Positions 1 through 10,429 are shown, numbered from the stretch's first letter. The stretch: DNA of 64,000 bases from JAFKFI01 sp963795435 (GCA_963795435.1 CAWCHV010000002.1:1-64000); one strand, 5' to 3'. Notes: generated from the letters alone by a model not told the origin. Numbers and translations: made by a program.

Positions 1-765
1 ACACCGCGTCGAGCGAGGGTGTTCCGATGAGGTGTTGCCAGCGCGCGATGATCTGACGCAACTGGGCGGCGCTCGGCAGGAGATACTGGCCATCGGCGTC
101 ATCGGCCCAGGACCCGCCGCCGAACGCCTGATAGAACGGGACGATCCGACCAAGCGGAACCCCCGCCGCGACAGCCGCAGCGACGTGCTTGTCGATCATA
201 TCGTAGTCGCAACCATCGAGTTCAGTCCGGCAGGGATAAGCGCCAATTCCAAACAAATCGACATGGGTGTTCTCGGGGGTATAGGAATCCTTGAAGGATG
301 GCGCGGCGGAGGAAGCGAGGTTCATGAGCACGATCAGGGTGCGCGTGCCACGGATATTCGCATGGAGCCAATCGGATTCCGCCTTCATGTTCTCAGGCGT
401 GCATGGCGGTGAGAAGTGGGCGAGCGACGGTCGCACACCAGGGTCCGGATCGTCCATCAGGAGGAACCGGGAATCCCCGGATCGCCGACGAAGGGGCGAA
501 CCCTTGCGAGGAAGGCGGCGTCGACCCCGTTGCACTGACCGACCCAGACCAGCCCCTTCGCCCCCGGCGGCAGGCTCTTGGGCTGGTCGATGTGGTTGAC
601 GTCCGCGACGTTGAAGCCCGCCGTTGCCGGCGCGAAACTCCCGTCCTGGCCAAAGTTTCCGTTCGGAGCGTAGTGCAGGGTCTCCGCGGCCTTCGGTCCG
701 GCGGCGGCGGCGATCATGAACGCCAGCGCCGTCAAGACACGGGTCGACAGCCGCCGCCGGATCAT
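1..765 (-). pseudogene. Secreted protein of unknown function, frameshifted and running off the window
   Basis: The reading frame starts at 765 with a hydrophobic signal peptide (residues about 8-27). It reads to a stop at 457-459. The frame one base over then continues with MDDPDPGVRPS and on to the window edge without a stop, including the motif LFGIGAYPCRTELDGCDYDM. One missing base near 465, in a short T run, would join the two frames into one protein. The pattern of Asp/Glu, Trp and Tyr resembles secreted glycosidase-like proteins, but I do not recognise the family. The start overlaps the stop of the methyltransferase as ATGA, so the two genes are translationally coupled. It may be broken, or the sequence may carry an indel error. 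Confidence 0.55.
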
Positions 766-1626
766 GCGGGTTTCGACGGGTCGGTTCGCTTGTGTCCCAC
801 GGCACACCAGAACGGCGGACCCTCGGAGAACTTGATGTCGTCCAGGCCAGCCTCGCGCAACATCGCCTCGATCTGCGAGCGAGAGAAGCGCTGCTCCAAT
901 GGCGTACCGAACCGATCGTAGGCGTTGGTTCGCATCGTGTAGAATGATTTGTCGCGTAACCAGCTGAGCGGTATTCCGGATGGATCGCCGCCCAGACGCT
1001 CCACCAACGCGCCCGTTGGTGCCAAGGGCCAATACACCGTCGCGGCAATCGCCTCGGTGAGGAGGCGTTTCGCGGCAAATGGCAGATTGGCGATGCCACG
1101 CCGGACGACATCGCTGCCTCTCCAGAGCGCACGGAACCATAGCGGCCGATCGTCGAGCGCATAGTACAGATAGACGAGGAATGGCGCGCCCGGCTTGAGC
1201 AGCGCGGTGCACGCCTTGATCGCCGCGAGCGTATCCGGCACGTGGTGCAGAACGCCCAGCGAATAGCAGAAATCCATGCTTCCGGGAGCCAGCGGAATTG
1301 CATCGACGTCGGCGTTGTGGAACTCGCAGTTCATCCGCTCGGCCAGATTGCGCCGCGCGACCTCGATGACTTGCGGGCTGGCGTCGACGCAGTGCAGGAC
1401 CGCGACCCGCGGTGAAACCAGCGCCGCCCAACGGCCGGTGCCGCAACCGACATCGACGCCCACCGCCCCCGGCGGCAGGCTCTCCCAGGGGAAGATGCCG
1501 AAGTATTCGTTGAACCGATGCTTTGTCTGTTCGACCTTGGCCAGCCGACTCTGATCGTAGGTCGACCACTCGCTCACCGAAGGACCGAACCGTCTTCTCA
1601 TCGAAATTCCGGGCTTGCATATTCAC
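762..1626 (-). CDS. Class I SAM-dependent methyltransferase (apparent +1 frameshift near its N-terminus)
   Basis: This is a Methyltransf_11-type enzyme with the SAM-binding motif VDVGCGTGRWAAL, an acidic residue at the end of the next strand (CVDASP) and the post-motif FCYSLGVLHHVPD. The open frame that holds the domain starts at 1601 (279 aa). A better N-terminus lies upstream in the neighbouring frame: from 1626 it reads FDEKTVRSFGE, and the main frame continues as EWSTYDQSRL. One extra C near 1575 would reconcile them to 287 aa. The substrate is unknown. Its position next to an O-antigen ligase-type protein suggests modification of a sugar or polysaccharide precursor. The stop overlaps the next gene's start (ATGA). 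Confidence 0.75.
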
Positions 1627-1689
1627 TCTCCCTCGTCTTGGCTCGGCGACCGCGGCCAGTGCGCCCTGGCGTCGCCCCGCGTCATGTTG

Positions 1690-3044
1690 TCAGAGATCAC
1701 GGCTTGCTCCGCTTGGCCGCTGCTCGACCAGGCAGAGCGCAATCGAGAACCAGGACACTGCATGACGGATGATCAGGCCGGTCATCTCGAAAATGATGAG
1801 GCCCACGCACAGCGTGATGAGGCCCGCCATCTGCTGCTTGTAGACCCCCGAGAGCGCCTTGACCTGGAGCCAGAGCACGCTGAGAACCGCGATCAGCCCG
1901 CCCTGGGTGAACAGATCGAGGAATGTGTTGTGAGCCTCGAAATTTGGCGCGGAGCCGGCCGTGGGGTGGACGAGGTTTTCCGGGGTATCGAGAGTGGCGG
2001 CCCTGGCGGCGACGATGGATTGCGGGATCTTGAGGTGCGGACCTGGTCCCAGACCGAGCATCGCCGAGTTGAGGCCTCCGATCAGGGCATCGTGCCACAG
2101 CGACAGTCTCAGGTCGGCTTCCTGCGAGACATCCTTGCCGCCGTCCTTCGCCAAGGACATCGCCATGCGCTCGGAGTTGCCGGCGAGCGAGAACGCGACA
2201 GGCGCCATCGAGATCAGCAGAAACGGCAGGGCAATCACGACAAGCGATGCAATGACCGCGCGCAAGGACACATGTCCGGTGTTTCGCAACCACGATCGCA
2301 GCTTCATGACGAGGAACACCGGGCCCATCGCGACGAGCATGAGCGTGAAGGTGTCACTGCCCGCCATCCGACCAACCCATATCGGCATGATCAGGCACAG
2401 GATCGCCGATACCCGAGCCGCCCGGGTGGTCGCCGTGTCGGCAAGATGCAGCGCCAGCAACGCCAGGATGCCGCAAAGCAGGGCAAGTTGGTTGGGATTC
2501 ACGACCAGCCGCGAAAACGCTCCCAAAACCACGGGTCCATCGATGGAATGCTGATCAGCCCCCAGCCCTGGACGAGCTGGATCGCGAGGGAGACGTTGCT
2601 CAGGGCGACGAAGCCCCACGCGACCCGGTGCAGGTGCTGCTTCGCATCGGTGCCGAGGACACAGAAGCAACTCACCGGCGCCAGCAGCATGTAGGCTATG
2701 ACGTCGTGCATGAACCATTGCGGGTCGTATGCGGCGCCGGTCGCCAAGGTCCAGAACGTGCCGAGGCTTTGACCGAGGATGAAGAACGCCCAGAAGGTGA
2801 TCATCTGCCAGAAGGCTCGCGTCGGCGGACTCGGCTGGACGCCTTCGCAGAGCAGGTTCAATCCGAGCCAGACAACGAGGCAGGCCTCGCCAGGTCCGAT
2901 CGGCAGGCCCGACAAGCGCAGTTGGGACGCCGGCGTGAGCAGGAGGCCGAACGCCAGGAGGGCGTCGCGAAACAAACCAGGCGTTCGACGACGCGCCAGG
3001 CCCGCTCGCTGGTCAAAAGGGATCGTCAGATGGGCGACGGGCAA
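1690..3044 (-). pseudogene. O-antigen ligase/polymerase-family membrane protein, one frameshift
   Basis: Two abutting frames together encode about 451 aa of a multi-spanning inner-membrane protein. The first part (from 3044) has several hydrophobic helices and ends with ERFRGWS at a stop at 2499. The second frame resumes with NPNQLALLCG and contains further helices and the large periplasmic-loop region with HNTFLDLFTQGG. The (R)GW(S)xNPNQ and HNxxLD/G elements are typical of Wzy/WaaL (O-antigen ligase, PF04932) proteins, which join or polymerise lipid-linked oligosaccharides at the periplasmic face. Restoring one base near 2503 gives a full-length protein. It is either recently inactivated or the sequence has an error. 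Confidence 0.7.
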
Positions 3045-3214
3045 GTCCTTACCTTTGGCGTCTCTAGCGCGAGCGCTCGGTCTGTTGCTGATCCGATCAC
3101 AAGCGATTTCGAAGGCGGCTGCTACCTAGATCAAGGATTATCGACTACACCAAAGGATCGAAGCTGTTCGGCACCTCGTCACGCGGACCAGGAAGTGCTC
3201 GCGACCGGCCGGAG

Positions 3215-3263
3215 ACCAGCGTCTTCATCGCCGCATCCGCTCGAACAGCCGCAACAGCACGCG
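3215..3263 (-). repeat. Relic copy of the recG 3' end
   Basis: About 49 bases here match recG positions 3966-4015 with only a few differences. The minus strand still encodes RVLLRLFER, the C-terminal motif of RecG, followed by unrelated sequence. The surrounding 3045-3460 holds no convincing gene. I read it as debris of a partial duplication beside recG. Confidence 0.55.
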
Positions 3264-3403
3264 ACCGGCTCTATTACGTGGAGCGGGTCGCTCAGGTGCA
3301 CCTCTATGCGATGTGACCAGCAAGATGCTGCGCCATCTGCCGGAGGTGATCGAGAAGACCACCCAGGGCTTCGAGGGATTGATCCGGCGGCCCTGCAACA
3401 GAA

Positions 3404-3437
3404 CCGCCGCGGTTCCGGGACCCCGGAGCCGCGGCGG
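3404..3437 (-). terminator. Strong hairpin, probable terminator of the tandem-repeat gene
   Basis: A 15-bp GC-rich stem with one G:U pair and a 4-nt loop (3419-3422). On the minus strand it follows the gene at 3498-3749 and leads into a weakly T-rich stretch. The T tract is poor, so intrinsic termination is likely but not certain. Confidence 0.5.
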
Positions 3438-3462
3438 ATTGCGGACGGCACGCGCTGAAGGC

Positions 3463-3657
3463 GTCAAGCCACCGCTATCGACGCCTGTCTGCTCGGCCTA
3501 GGCGTAGCGGCCGGCGCTGACGCCGGTCTGCTCGGCCTGGGCGTAGCGGCCGGCGCTGACGCCGGTCTGCTCGGCCTGGGCGTAACGGCCGGCGCTGACG
3601 CCGGTCTGCTCGGCCTGGGCATAGCGGTCATTGTTGACGCCGGTCTGCTCGGAGGCA
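3463..3657. repeat. 39-bp direct tandem repeat, about five units
   Basis: Units at 3502-3540, 3541-3579 and 3580-3618 are almost identical. Flanking units at 3463-3501 and 3619-3657 are degenerate. The period is a multiple of three, and each unit encodes 13 residues of the small secreted protein on the minus strand. There are no spacers, so this is not a CRISPR. Confidence 0.9.
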
Positions 3658-3749
3658 ACCACCTGGCCGTTGTCGAGGCGGCTCGCGCCCGGCACCTGCC
3701 AACTGGCCAGACCGAGCACTGCGACCAACGCGACTACTGAACTGCGCAT
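3498..3749 (-). CDS. Small secreted protein with 13-residue tandem repeats
   Basis: The 83-aa product starts with a signal peptide (residues 1-23, cleavage probably after PGA-S) and then has repeats of AEQTGVSAGRYAQ. The first repeat is divergent (SEQTGVNNDRYAQ) and the next three are nearly perfect. Translation ends at a TAG that replaces the CAG (Gln) found at the same position in the other units. A further degenerate repeat (AEQTGV) lies beyond the stop, so the array was probably once longer. Function is unknown; short secreted repeats of this type suggest a periplasmic or surface role. A hairpin terminator lies downstream at 3404-3437. Confidence 0.6.
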   Translation of the reverse strand: MRSSVVALVAVLGLASWQVPGASRLDNGQVVASEQTGVNNDRYAQAEQTGVSAGRYAQAEQTGVSAGRYAQAEQTGVSAGRYA

Positions 3750-3955
3750 CGACGTTCTCCTGGTTCATCCGAATGAACATCATCCGTTGCCCCGCTTATC
3801 GCGCGTCCCGAGCCGATGCGCGGTGAAGCGGTTCACAGGCTGTCAAGAAAAATCTTGGGCGCCTTCCGTTCCTTCCACGCGACGCTCACGCCGCGCGTGG
3901 ATCACGGGATCCTCGGCTTGTTTCGGGCGCCCAAATCGAAGGGAAGACGCCGCAA

Positions 3956-6054
3956 CTATCCCGACACCAGCGTCTTCATCGCCTGCGTGCGCTCGAACAG
4001 CCGCAACAGCACGCGCACCGCGCGGCCGCGCTCGGATGTCAAACCTGGGTCGCGGTGGAGCAGCAAGGCCGCGTCGCGGTTGGCCATGTGCAGCAAATCC
4101 TCGTGCTCCACGGGATGGGCCAGGCGGAAGCCGGGATCGCCGGACTGGCGCGTGCCCATCAGGTCGCCGCCGCCGCGCAGGCGGAAATCCTCGTCGGCGA
4201 TGAGGAAGCCGTCCTCGGTGTCGCGCAACAACACGAGCCGGCGGCGGGCGGTTTCGTTCAGCCCGTCATCGTGCAGCAACAGGCAGAAACTCGCCTCCGA
4301 GCCGCGGCCGACGCGGCCGCGCAATTGGTGCAGCTGGGCGAGGCCGAAGCGCTCGGCGTGCTCGATCACCATGACGCTCGCTTGCGGCACGTCGACGCCG
4401 ACCTCGATCACGGTGGTGGCGACCAGCAGGCGGGTACGGCCGGCGGCGAAATCGGCCAGCGCGGCGTCGCGCAACGTGGCGTCCTGCCGGCCGTGCGCGA
4501 GCCCGACCGTGGCGCCGAAGCGCGCGCGCAGATCGGCAAATCTGGCTTCGGCGGCGGCGACGTCGAGCAACTCGCTCTCCGCGACGATCGGGCACACCCA
4601 GTAGATTTGTCCACCGCCCTCGAGCTTGCGGGCGAGCGCGTCGAGCACGTCGGGCAGGGTGGCGAGCGAGTGCAGGGTGGTGCGGATCGGCTGCCGGCCC
4701 GGCGGCTTCTCGTCGAGCCGGCTCACGTCCATCTCGCCCCATTCCGTGAGCAGAATGGTGCGCGGGATCGGCGTCGCGGTCATCACCAGGACGTCGGTGC
4801 GCTCGCCCTTGTCGCCGAGCATGACGCGCTGATGCACGCCGAAACGATGCTGCTCGTCGATCACCGCGAGGGCGAGGTCGTGATAGCTCACCGCCTCCTG
4901 GAACAGCGCGTGCGTGCCGACCACGAGCGGGATCGAGCCGTCGGCCAGCCCGCGCAGGGTATGGGCGCGCGCGGCGCCCTTCACCGAGCCGGTGAGCAGG
5001 GCGACGGGCACGGGGCAGAGGCGGGAGAGGACGCGATGGTGCTGTTTCGCGAGCACCTCGGTGGGCGCCATCAGGGCGGCCTGGGCGCCCGCCTCGGCGG
5101 CGCGGAGCATGGCGAGCAGCGGCGACCAGGGTTTTCCCCGAGCCGACATCACCTTGCAGCAGCCGGAGCATCCGGCGGGGGGCGGCGAGGTCGGCCTCGA
5201 TCTCGGCAAGAGCCCGGATCTGGGCATTGGTGAGGGTGTGACCAGCCCGGTTGCGGGCGATATCGGTGAGGTCGGAAGCCCGGTTCCGGGCAGAACCCCC
5301 GGGGCCGGGAGCCCGGATCAGGGCGCGTCCGGGGCGGGCGCGGACCCTGCCGCGGACCAGGGCGAGCGCGACCTGGCCGGCGAGGAACTCATCATACACC
5401 AGACCGCCGGCGCGGTGCGACACCGGGCTGTTCGGCGGGAACCTGGATCGCGCCGAGTGCCGCCCGGAAGCCCGGCCAGCGCTCGCGCCGGAGCAGGGCC
5501 GGATTGTGCCACTCGGGCAGCTCCGGCACGTGGGCGAGCGCCTGCGCCATCGCCGCCGCGACCTGACGCGGCCACAGCCCGGCGGTGAGCGGCCAGACCG
5601 GCTCCAATCCGGGCAGCCGCTCGGGGCGGTCGGCGGGGACCATGTGATCGGGGTGCGGCATGGTCAGGCGATCGCCGAATTTTTCCAGTTTTCCGGACAC
5701 CAGCAGGCGCGTGCCGGGCGGCATCTGGGCCTGGCGGGCGAACTTGAAGAAGACGAGTTCGGCGAAGCCGGTCGAGTTGCGGATCACGATTTTCCAGGGC
5801 TGGCGGGGCCTCGCCGGCGGATCGTGCCGCACGATTTCGACATCGAGGGTGGCGATCCGGCCCGGGACGGCGCGCGCGATGGTCGGCCGGTCGCGGCGGT
5901 CCAGATAGGATTCCGGCAGGTGGAACAAGAGGTCGATGACCCGGTCGCCCCCGGCCGCGCGCGCGATCAGCTTCGCCACGGCCGGGCCTATGCCGCGCAG
6001 CGAGGTCAGGGGCGCGAAAACGGGGGCGAGCGGATCGTGCTGCAAGGCTGACAC
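3956..6054 (-). pseudogene. recG: ATP-dependent DNA helicase RecG, reading frame broken by two single-base insertions
   Basis: RecG remodels stalled replication forks and branched DNA. Three frames together give about 698 aa, the normal length. The N-terminal wedge/OB domain starts at 6054 (MSALQHDPLAPVFAPLTSLRGIGP) and runs to a stop at 5392. The frame with LVYDEFLAGQ and Walker A GDVGSGKT follows, and the third frame carries LMAPTEVLAKQH, DEQHRFG, the helicase motif TATPIPRT, the Q-x-x-G-R-x-G-R motif (HQLRGRVGRG) and the C-terminus ending VSG. One extra base near 5410 and one near 5122 explain both shifts. Because every motif is intact, sequencing error is at least as likely as real inactivation. 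It is divergent from sdhE-mfd. Confidence 0.85.
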
Positions 6055-6087
6055 CCGGGGAAGTGGCCGCTATATGACACCCCGCCC

Positions 6088-6384
6088 ATGAGCAAGCCAG
6101 AACACGCCCCGCGACCCGAGCCGCGCGAGCAGCCGCTCGACGCGAGGCGACGTCGCCTGTTGTTCCGCGCCACCCATCGCGGCACGCACGAGAACGACCT
6201 TCTCGTCGGCGGATTCGTGTCCGCCCGGATCGCCAAACTGACCGACGCCGACCTCGACGCGCTCGAGGAGGTGCTGGAACTGCCGGACGTCGCGCTGGCG
6301 GACTGGCTGTGCGGCCGCCAGCCGATCCCGGCCGAGCTCGACAGCCCGATGCTGCGGCGCATCCAGGCGGCGGCGGGACGATGA
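6088..6384 (+). CDS. sdhE: Succinate dehydrogenase FAD assembly factor SdhE
   Basis: A 98-aa protein of the SdhE/Sdh5 family, which promotes covalent attachment of FAD to the succinate dehydrogenase flavoprotein subunit. It contains the family's RRLLFRATHRGTHENDLL core (the R-G-x-x-E-x-D motif, here RGTHEND) and the C-terminal DWLCGR motif. The length is typical. Its stop overlaps the mfd start as ATGA at 6381-6384, so the two are translationally coupled, an arrangement common in alphaproteobacteria. The start is 33 bp from the divergent recG start, so both promoters share that short gap. Confidence 0.9.
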   Translation: MSKPEHAPRPEPREQPLDARRRRLLFRATHRGTHENDLLVGGFVSARIAKLTDADLDALEEVLELPDVALADWLCGRQPIPAELDSPMLRRIQAAAGR

Positions 6385-9300
6385 GCGCGGTCCCGCTCTA
6401 CGGCGCCCCGGAGGGGTTCGACGCACTGTTGCTGGCGCGCCGTCGGGCCGAGTTCACCGGCCCCGTGCTGCATGCGACGCGCGACGACGCGCGCATGGCG
6501 CGGCTCGCCGAGGCGCTGGCGTTCTTCGCCCCCGAGGCCGAGATCCTGCGCTTTCCGGCCTGGGACTGCCTGCCCTATGACCGCGTCTCGCCCAACCCGG
6601 CGCTGGTCTCCGAGCGCATCGCCACGCTGGCGCGCTTGCTGGAGAAACCCGACCGGCCGCGCATCGTGCTGACCACGGTGAACGCCCTGGTGCAGCGCAT
6701 CCCACCGCGAAAAACCTTCGAGGGCGCCAGCATGGCGTTGAAGGTCAACGGCACCGTCCGGCCGGAGGCGCTGGCGCAATTCCTCGAGGCCAACGGCTAC
6801 GTCCGCGCCGGGACCGTGATGGAGCCCGGCGAATACGTCACGCGCGGCGGCATCGTGGATGTCTTCCCCGCCGGCGAGCCCGATCCGGTGCGGCTCGACC
6901 TGTTCGGCGACACCATAGAGAGCATCCGCGCCTTCGACCCCGGCACCCAGCGCAGCGCCGAGCGGCTGACCCGCCTGACCCTGCGCCCGGTCTCCGAGGT
7001 GCCGCTCGACAAGGCATCCATCGGCCGCTTCCGCACCGAATGGCGCGAGCTGTTCGGCCCGGGCGCGGCGCAGGACCCGATCTACCTTTCGATCTCCGAG
7101 GGTCGCCGCCATCCGGGGATGGAGCACTGGGTGCCGCTGTTCCACGAGGGCTTGGAGACGCTGCTCGACTATCTGCCCGGCGCCTCGGTCAGCCTCGACC
7201 ACCAGGGCGAGGAGGTGCTCGACGCGCGGCTCGAGATGATCGCCGACCATTACGCGGCGCGGAAGGCAGTGCCGCGCGAGGGCGAGGTACCGTACCGGCC
7301 ACTGCCGCCGGACCGGCTCTATCTCGACCGCAAGGGCTGGGACGCGATGCTGGCGGGCGGCCCTCTGTTCGCGCTGAGCCCGTTCGCCAAGCCTGACGAC
7401 GCGGTCGGCGTCGAGGGCGGCGGACGGCCTGGGCCGATTTTCGCGCATATCAGCGCGAGCGGGGCCAGCACGGCACCGGGGACCAGCGTGTTCGACCAGC
7501 TGCGAGGGGCTGCGTCTCGCTGGGCGGACGAGGGCAGGCGCCTGGTAATCGCCGCCTGGACGCGCGGCTCGCGCGAGCGACTGGCGCATCTGCTGCGCGA
7601 GCACGGTTTCCAGGACGCCGCACAGGAGGAGAGCTGGGCCGCCGTGCGCCGCAAGCCGGCCGGCGCGATCTCGCTGGTCACGCTCGGCGTCGAGCGCGGC
7701 TTCGTTGCCGAACGGATTGCCCTGGTCGGCGAGCAGGATCTGCTCGGCGAGCGCATCAGTCGCCCGCCGCGCCGGCGCAAGCGGGCCGACCAGTTCATCG
7801 CCGAGGCCACCGAGATCGCCGAGGGCGACCTCGTGGTGCACCAGGACCACGGTATTTCCCGGTACGACGGGCTGGTGACGCTCTCGGTGGAACGACGCGC
7901 CGCATGACTGTCTCCGCCTGCTCTACGACGGGGACGACAAGCTGTTCCTGCCGGTCGAGAACATCGAGATGCTCTCGCGCTTCGGCAGCGAGAGCGGCGG
8001 CGTGGCGCTCGACAAGCTGGGCGGCGCCGGCTGGCAGACGCGCAAGGCGCGGATGAAACAGCGCATCCGCGACATGGCGGGCGAGCTGATCCGCATCGCC
8101 GCCGCCCGGCGCATTCGCGACGCCGCCAGCATGGCGCCGGCCGAGGGAAGCTGGGACGAGTTCTGCGCCCGCTTCCCGTTCGCCGAGACCGAGGACCAGT
8201 CCCGCGCCATCGCCGACGTGCTGGAGGACCTTGCCTCCGGCCGGCCGATGGACCGGCTGATGTGCGGCGATGTCGGCTTCGGTAAGACCGAGGTGGCGCT
8301 GCGGGCCGCCTTCGTCGCCGCGATGTCGGGCGCGCAAGTCGCCGTGGTGGTGCCGACCACGCTGTTGGCCCGCCAGCATTTCCGCACCTTCTCGACCCGC
8401 TTCGCCGGGCTGCCGGTGCGGGTGGCGCAGCTTTCGCGCATGGTGCCGGCGAAGGAGGCCACGGAGATCCGCAAGGGGCTGACCGACGGCAGCGTCAACA
8501 TCGTGGTCGGCACCCACGCGCTGCTCGCCAAATCGATAGAATTCGCCGATCTCGGCCTATTGGTCGTCGACGAGGAACAGCATTTCGGGGTTGCCCACAA
8601 GGAGCGGCTGAAGGCGTTGAAGTCCGACGTTCACGTGCTGACGCTGACCGCGACGCCGATCCCGCGCACCTTGCAGCTGGCGCTGACCGGGGTGCGCGAG
8701 ATGAGCCTGATCGCGACGCCGCCGGTGGACCGGCTGGCGGTGCGCACCTTCATCATGCCGTTCGACTAGTGGTGGTGCGCGAGGCGATCCAGCGCGAGCG
8801 GTTCCGCGGCGGGCAGATCTTTTGCGTGGTGCCGCGCATCGAGGACCTCGGCCGGATGGCCGAGCGGCTGCGCGAGATCGTCCCCGAGGCGCGAATGGCG
8901 CAGGCGCACGGCCGGCTCGCACCCACCGAGCTCGAACGGGTGATGACCGAGTTTGGCGACGGCAAGTTCGATATCCTGCTCTCCACCAACATCGTCGAGA
9001 GCGGCCTCGACATGCCGGCGGTGAACACCCTGCTCATCCACCGCGCCGACATGTTCGGCCTCGGCCAGCTCTATCAGCTGCGCGGGCGGGTGGGACGCGG
9101 CAAGCAGCGCGGTTATGCCTATCTCACCTGGCCGCAGAACCACCGCCTCTCGGTGGCCGCCGAGAAGCGGCTCACCGTGATGCAGACGCTCGACGCGCTC
9201 GGCGCCGGCTTCACCCTGGCCTCGCACGACCTCGACATTCGCGGCGCCGGCAACCTGCTGGGCGACGAGCAATCGGGCCACATCCGCGAGGTCGGCATCG

Positions 9301-9839
9301 AGCTCTATCAACAGATGCTGGAGGACGCGGTCGCCGAGCTTCGGGCGAGCGAGGGCCGCCGCCGCTCCGAGGACCGCGACTGGACGCCAAATATCAGCCT
9401 CGGCCTGCCGGTGCTGATCCCCGAGGCCTATGTGCGCGACCTACCGGTGCGGCTCGGGCTCTATCGCCGCATCGGCGGGCTCGCTTCCGACGCCGAGACC
9501 GAGGCGATGGCGGCCGAGCTGGTCGATCGCTTCGGCGAGCTGCCGGGCGAGGTGGATAACCTGTTGCAGGTGGTGGCGCTCAAGCGCGCTTGCCGTGAGG
9601 CCGGGGTGGAGAAGCTGGAGGCCGGGCCGAAGGGCATGGTGCTGAGCTTCCGCGGCAACGCCTTCCGCAATCCCGCCGGACTGGTCGCCTGGCTATCCAC
9701 CAAAGGGGGGCTGGTGCGGCTCCGGCCGGACCACAAGCTGGCGTTGGTGCGCGAGATGGACGTGGCGACGCGGCTGAAATTCGCCCGCGACATCCTCGGC
9801 AGCCTGACGCAGATCGCCGGGCAGGCAAAGGCGGCGTAG
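6381..9839 (+). pseudogene. mfd: Transcription-repair coupling factor Mfd, two compensating frameshifts
   Basis: Mfd removes stalled RNA polymerase and recruits UvrA to the lesion. The product would be about 1,152 aa, normal for the family. The first frame (6381-7907) carries the UvrB-like N-terminal domain and the start of the RNA-polymerase-interaction domain (VHQDHGISRYDGL). A one-base insertion near 7893 moves the sequence into a second frame with HDCLRLLYDGDDKLFLPVENI, Walker A GDVGFGKTE and DEEQ box VVDEEQHFG. That frame stops at 8767-8769 after MPFD. A missing base there returns to the original frame, which holds VESGLDMP, QLRGRVGRG and the C-terminal TRCF domain. The two shifts cancel. 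The start at 6381 overlaps the sdhE stop; an in-frame ATG at 6309 lies inside sdhE and is unlikely. Confidence 0.88.
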
Positions 9840-9866
9840 GCGCGGGCGAGAGGCCCCGCCCGCGCC
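9839..9866. terminator. GC hairpin between convergent mfd and hsp20
   Basis: A 10-bp perfect stem (9839-9848 with 9857-9866) and an 8-nt loop, starting at the last base of the mfd stop codon. It lies between two convergent genes and could act in both directions. There is no T tract. Confidence 0.5.
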
Positions 9867-9872
9867 GGCCGG

Positions 9873-10334
9873 TCACGCAGCCTTCTGCTCGATCTGCTCC
9901 GGCTGCTTGTGGTCGCTGCCTCCGATCTGGATCTGGCGCGGCCGCATGGCCTCGGGGATCTCGCGGACGAGATCGACGGTCAGCAACCCGTTCACCAGCT
10001 CGGCCTTTGCCACCTTGACGTAATCCGCCAGGTTGAAGCGGCGCTCGAAGGCGCGGCTCGCGATGCCGTGGTGCAAATAGAGCGGCTGCTGGCTGGCGTT
10101 CCGGCTGCCCGAGATGGTCAGCACGTTTTCCTGCGCCACGATCGACAGGTCGCCTGGACCGAACCCGGCGACCGCGAGCTCGATCCGGTACGAGGTATCC
10201 CCGGTCTTGACGATGTTGAAAGGCGGATACCCTTCATCGACCTGGGCCGCGGTGAACGCGCTGTCGAGCAGGTCGAAGACCCGGTCAAAGCCGACCGTGG
10301 AGCGGGTCAGCGGGGAGAAGTCGAAGTTCCTCAT
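9873..10334 (-). CDS. Small heat-shock protein, Hsp20/IbpA family
   Basis: A 153-aa ATP-independent holdase of the alpha-crystallin family that binds unfolding cytoplasmic proteins. N-terminal MRNFDFSPLTRSTVGFDRVFDLLD is the usual IbpA-type start; the central alpha-crystallin domain runs from about PPFNIVKTGDTSYRIELAVAG to the end of the GLLTVDLVREIPE strand (residues about 38-135). The start at 10334 is chosen because it begins exactly at this conserved N-terminus and is preceded by a good AGAGGA ribosome site; the frame is open further upstream to 10439 but that part is leader. The leader folds like a ROSE thermosensor (see 10335-10427). It converges on mfd. Confidence 0.92.
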   Translation of the reverse strand: MRNFDFSPLTRSTVGFDRVFDLLDSAFTAAQVDEGYPPFNIVKTGDTSYRIELAVAGFGPGDLSIVAQENVLTISGSRNASQQPLYLHHGIASRAFERRFNLADYVKVAKAELVNGLLTVDLVREIPEAMRPRQIQIGGSDHKQPEQIEQKAA

Positions 10335-10427
10335 GGCCACATCCTCTTGCAAGCAACGTGGAAGATGAGGCGCCGGACACCCCATCCGGCGCCGGTGCGT
10401 CGGCCCCGAACGGGCACCGACGGCGCC
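10335..10427 (-). promoter_or_regulatory. ROSE-like RNA thermometer in the hsp20 leader
   Basis: The leader forms three consecutive hairpins. The two GC-rich ones are at 10398-10422 and 10369-10393 (a perfect 9-bp stem). The start-proximal one pairs CATCTTC (10361-10367) with GAGGATG (10340-10346), which covers the ribosome site. Inside it, TTGCT (10352-10356) lies opposite AGGA (10342-10345), the U-U/C-G-C-U versus AGGA signature of ROSE elements that melt at high temperature to allow translation of small heat-shock genes. The motif match is visible; the function is inferred. Confidence 0.6.
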
Positions 10428-10429
10428 GA

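Noticed and set aside
457..1626. 389-aa minus-strand frame as one protein
   Set aside because: It joins the N-terminus of the methyltransferase and the first part of the next secreted protein through an out-of-frame middle; the domains are in separate genes.
3463..3657. 39-bp direct repeats as a possible CRISPR array
   Set aside because: The units are contiguous with no spacers and encode a repeated peptide.
6309..6381. Upstream in-frame ATG for mfd
   Set aside because: It is inside sdhE, whose stop overlaps the later ATG at 6381; the 24 extra residues are the sdhE frame read one base over.
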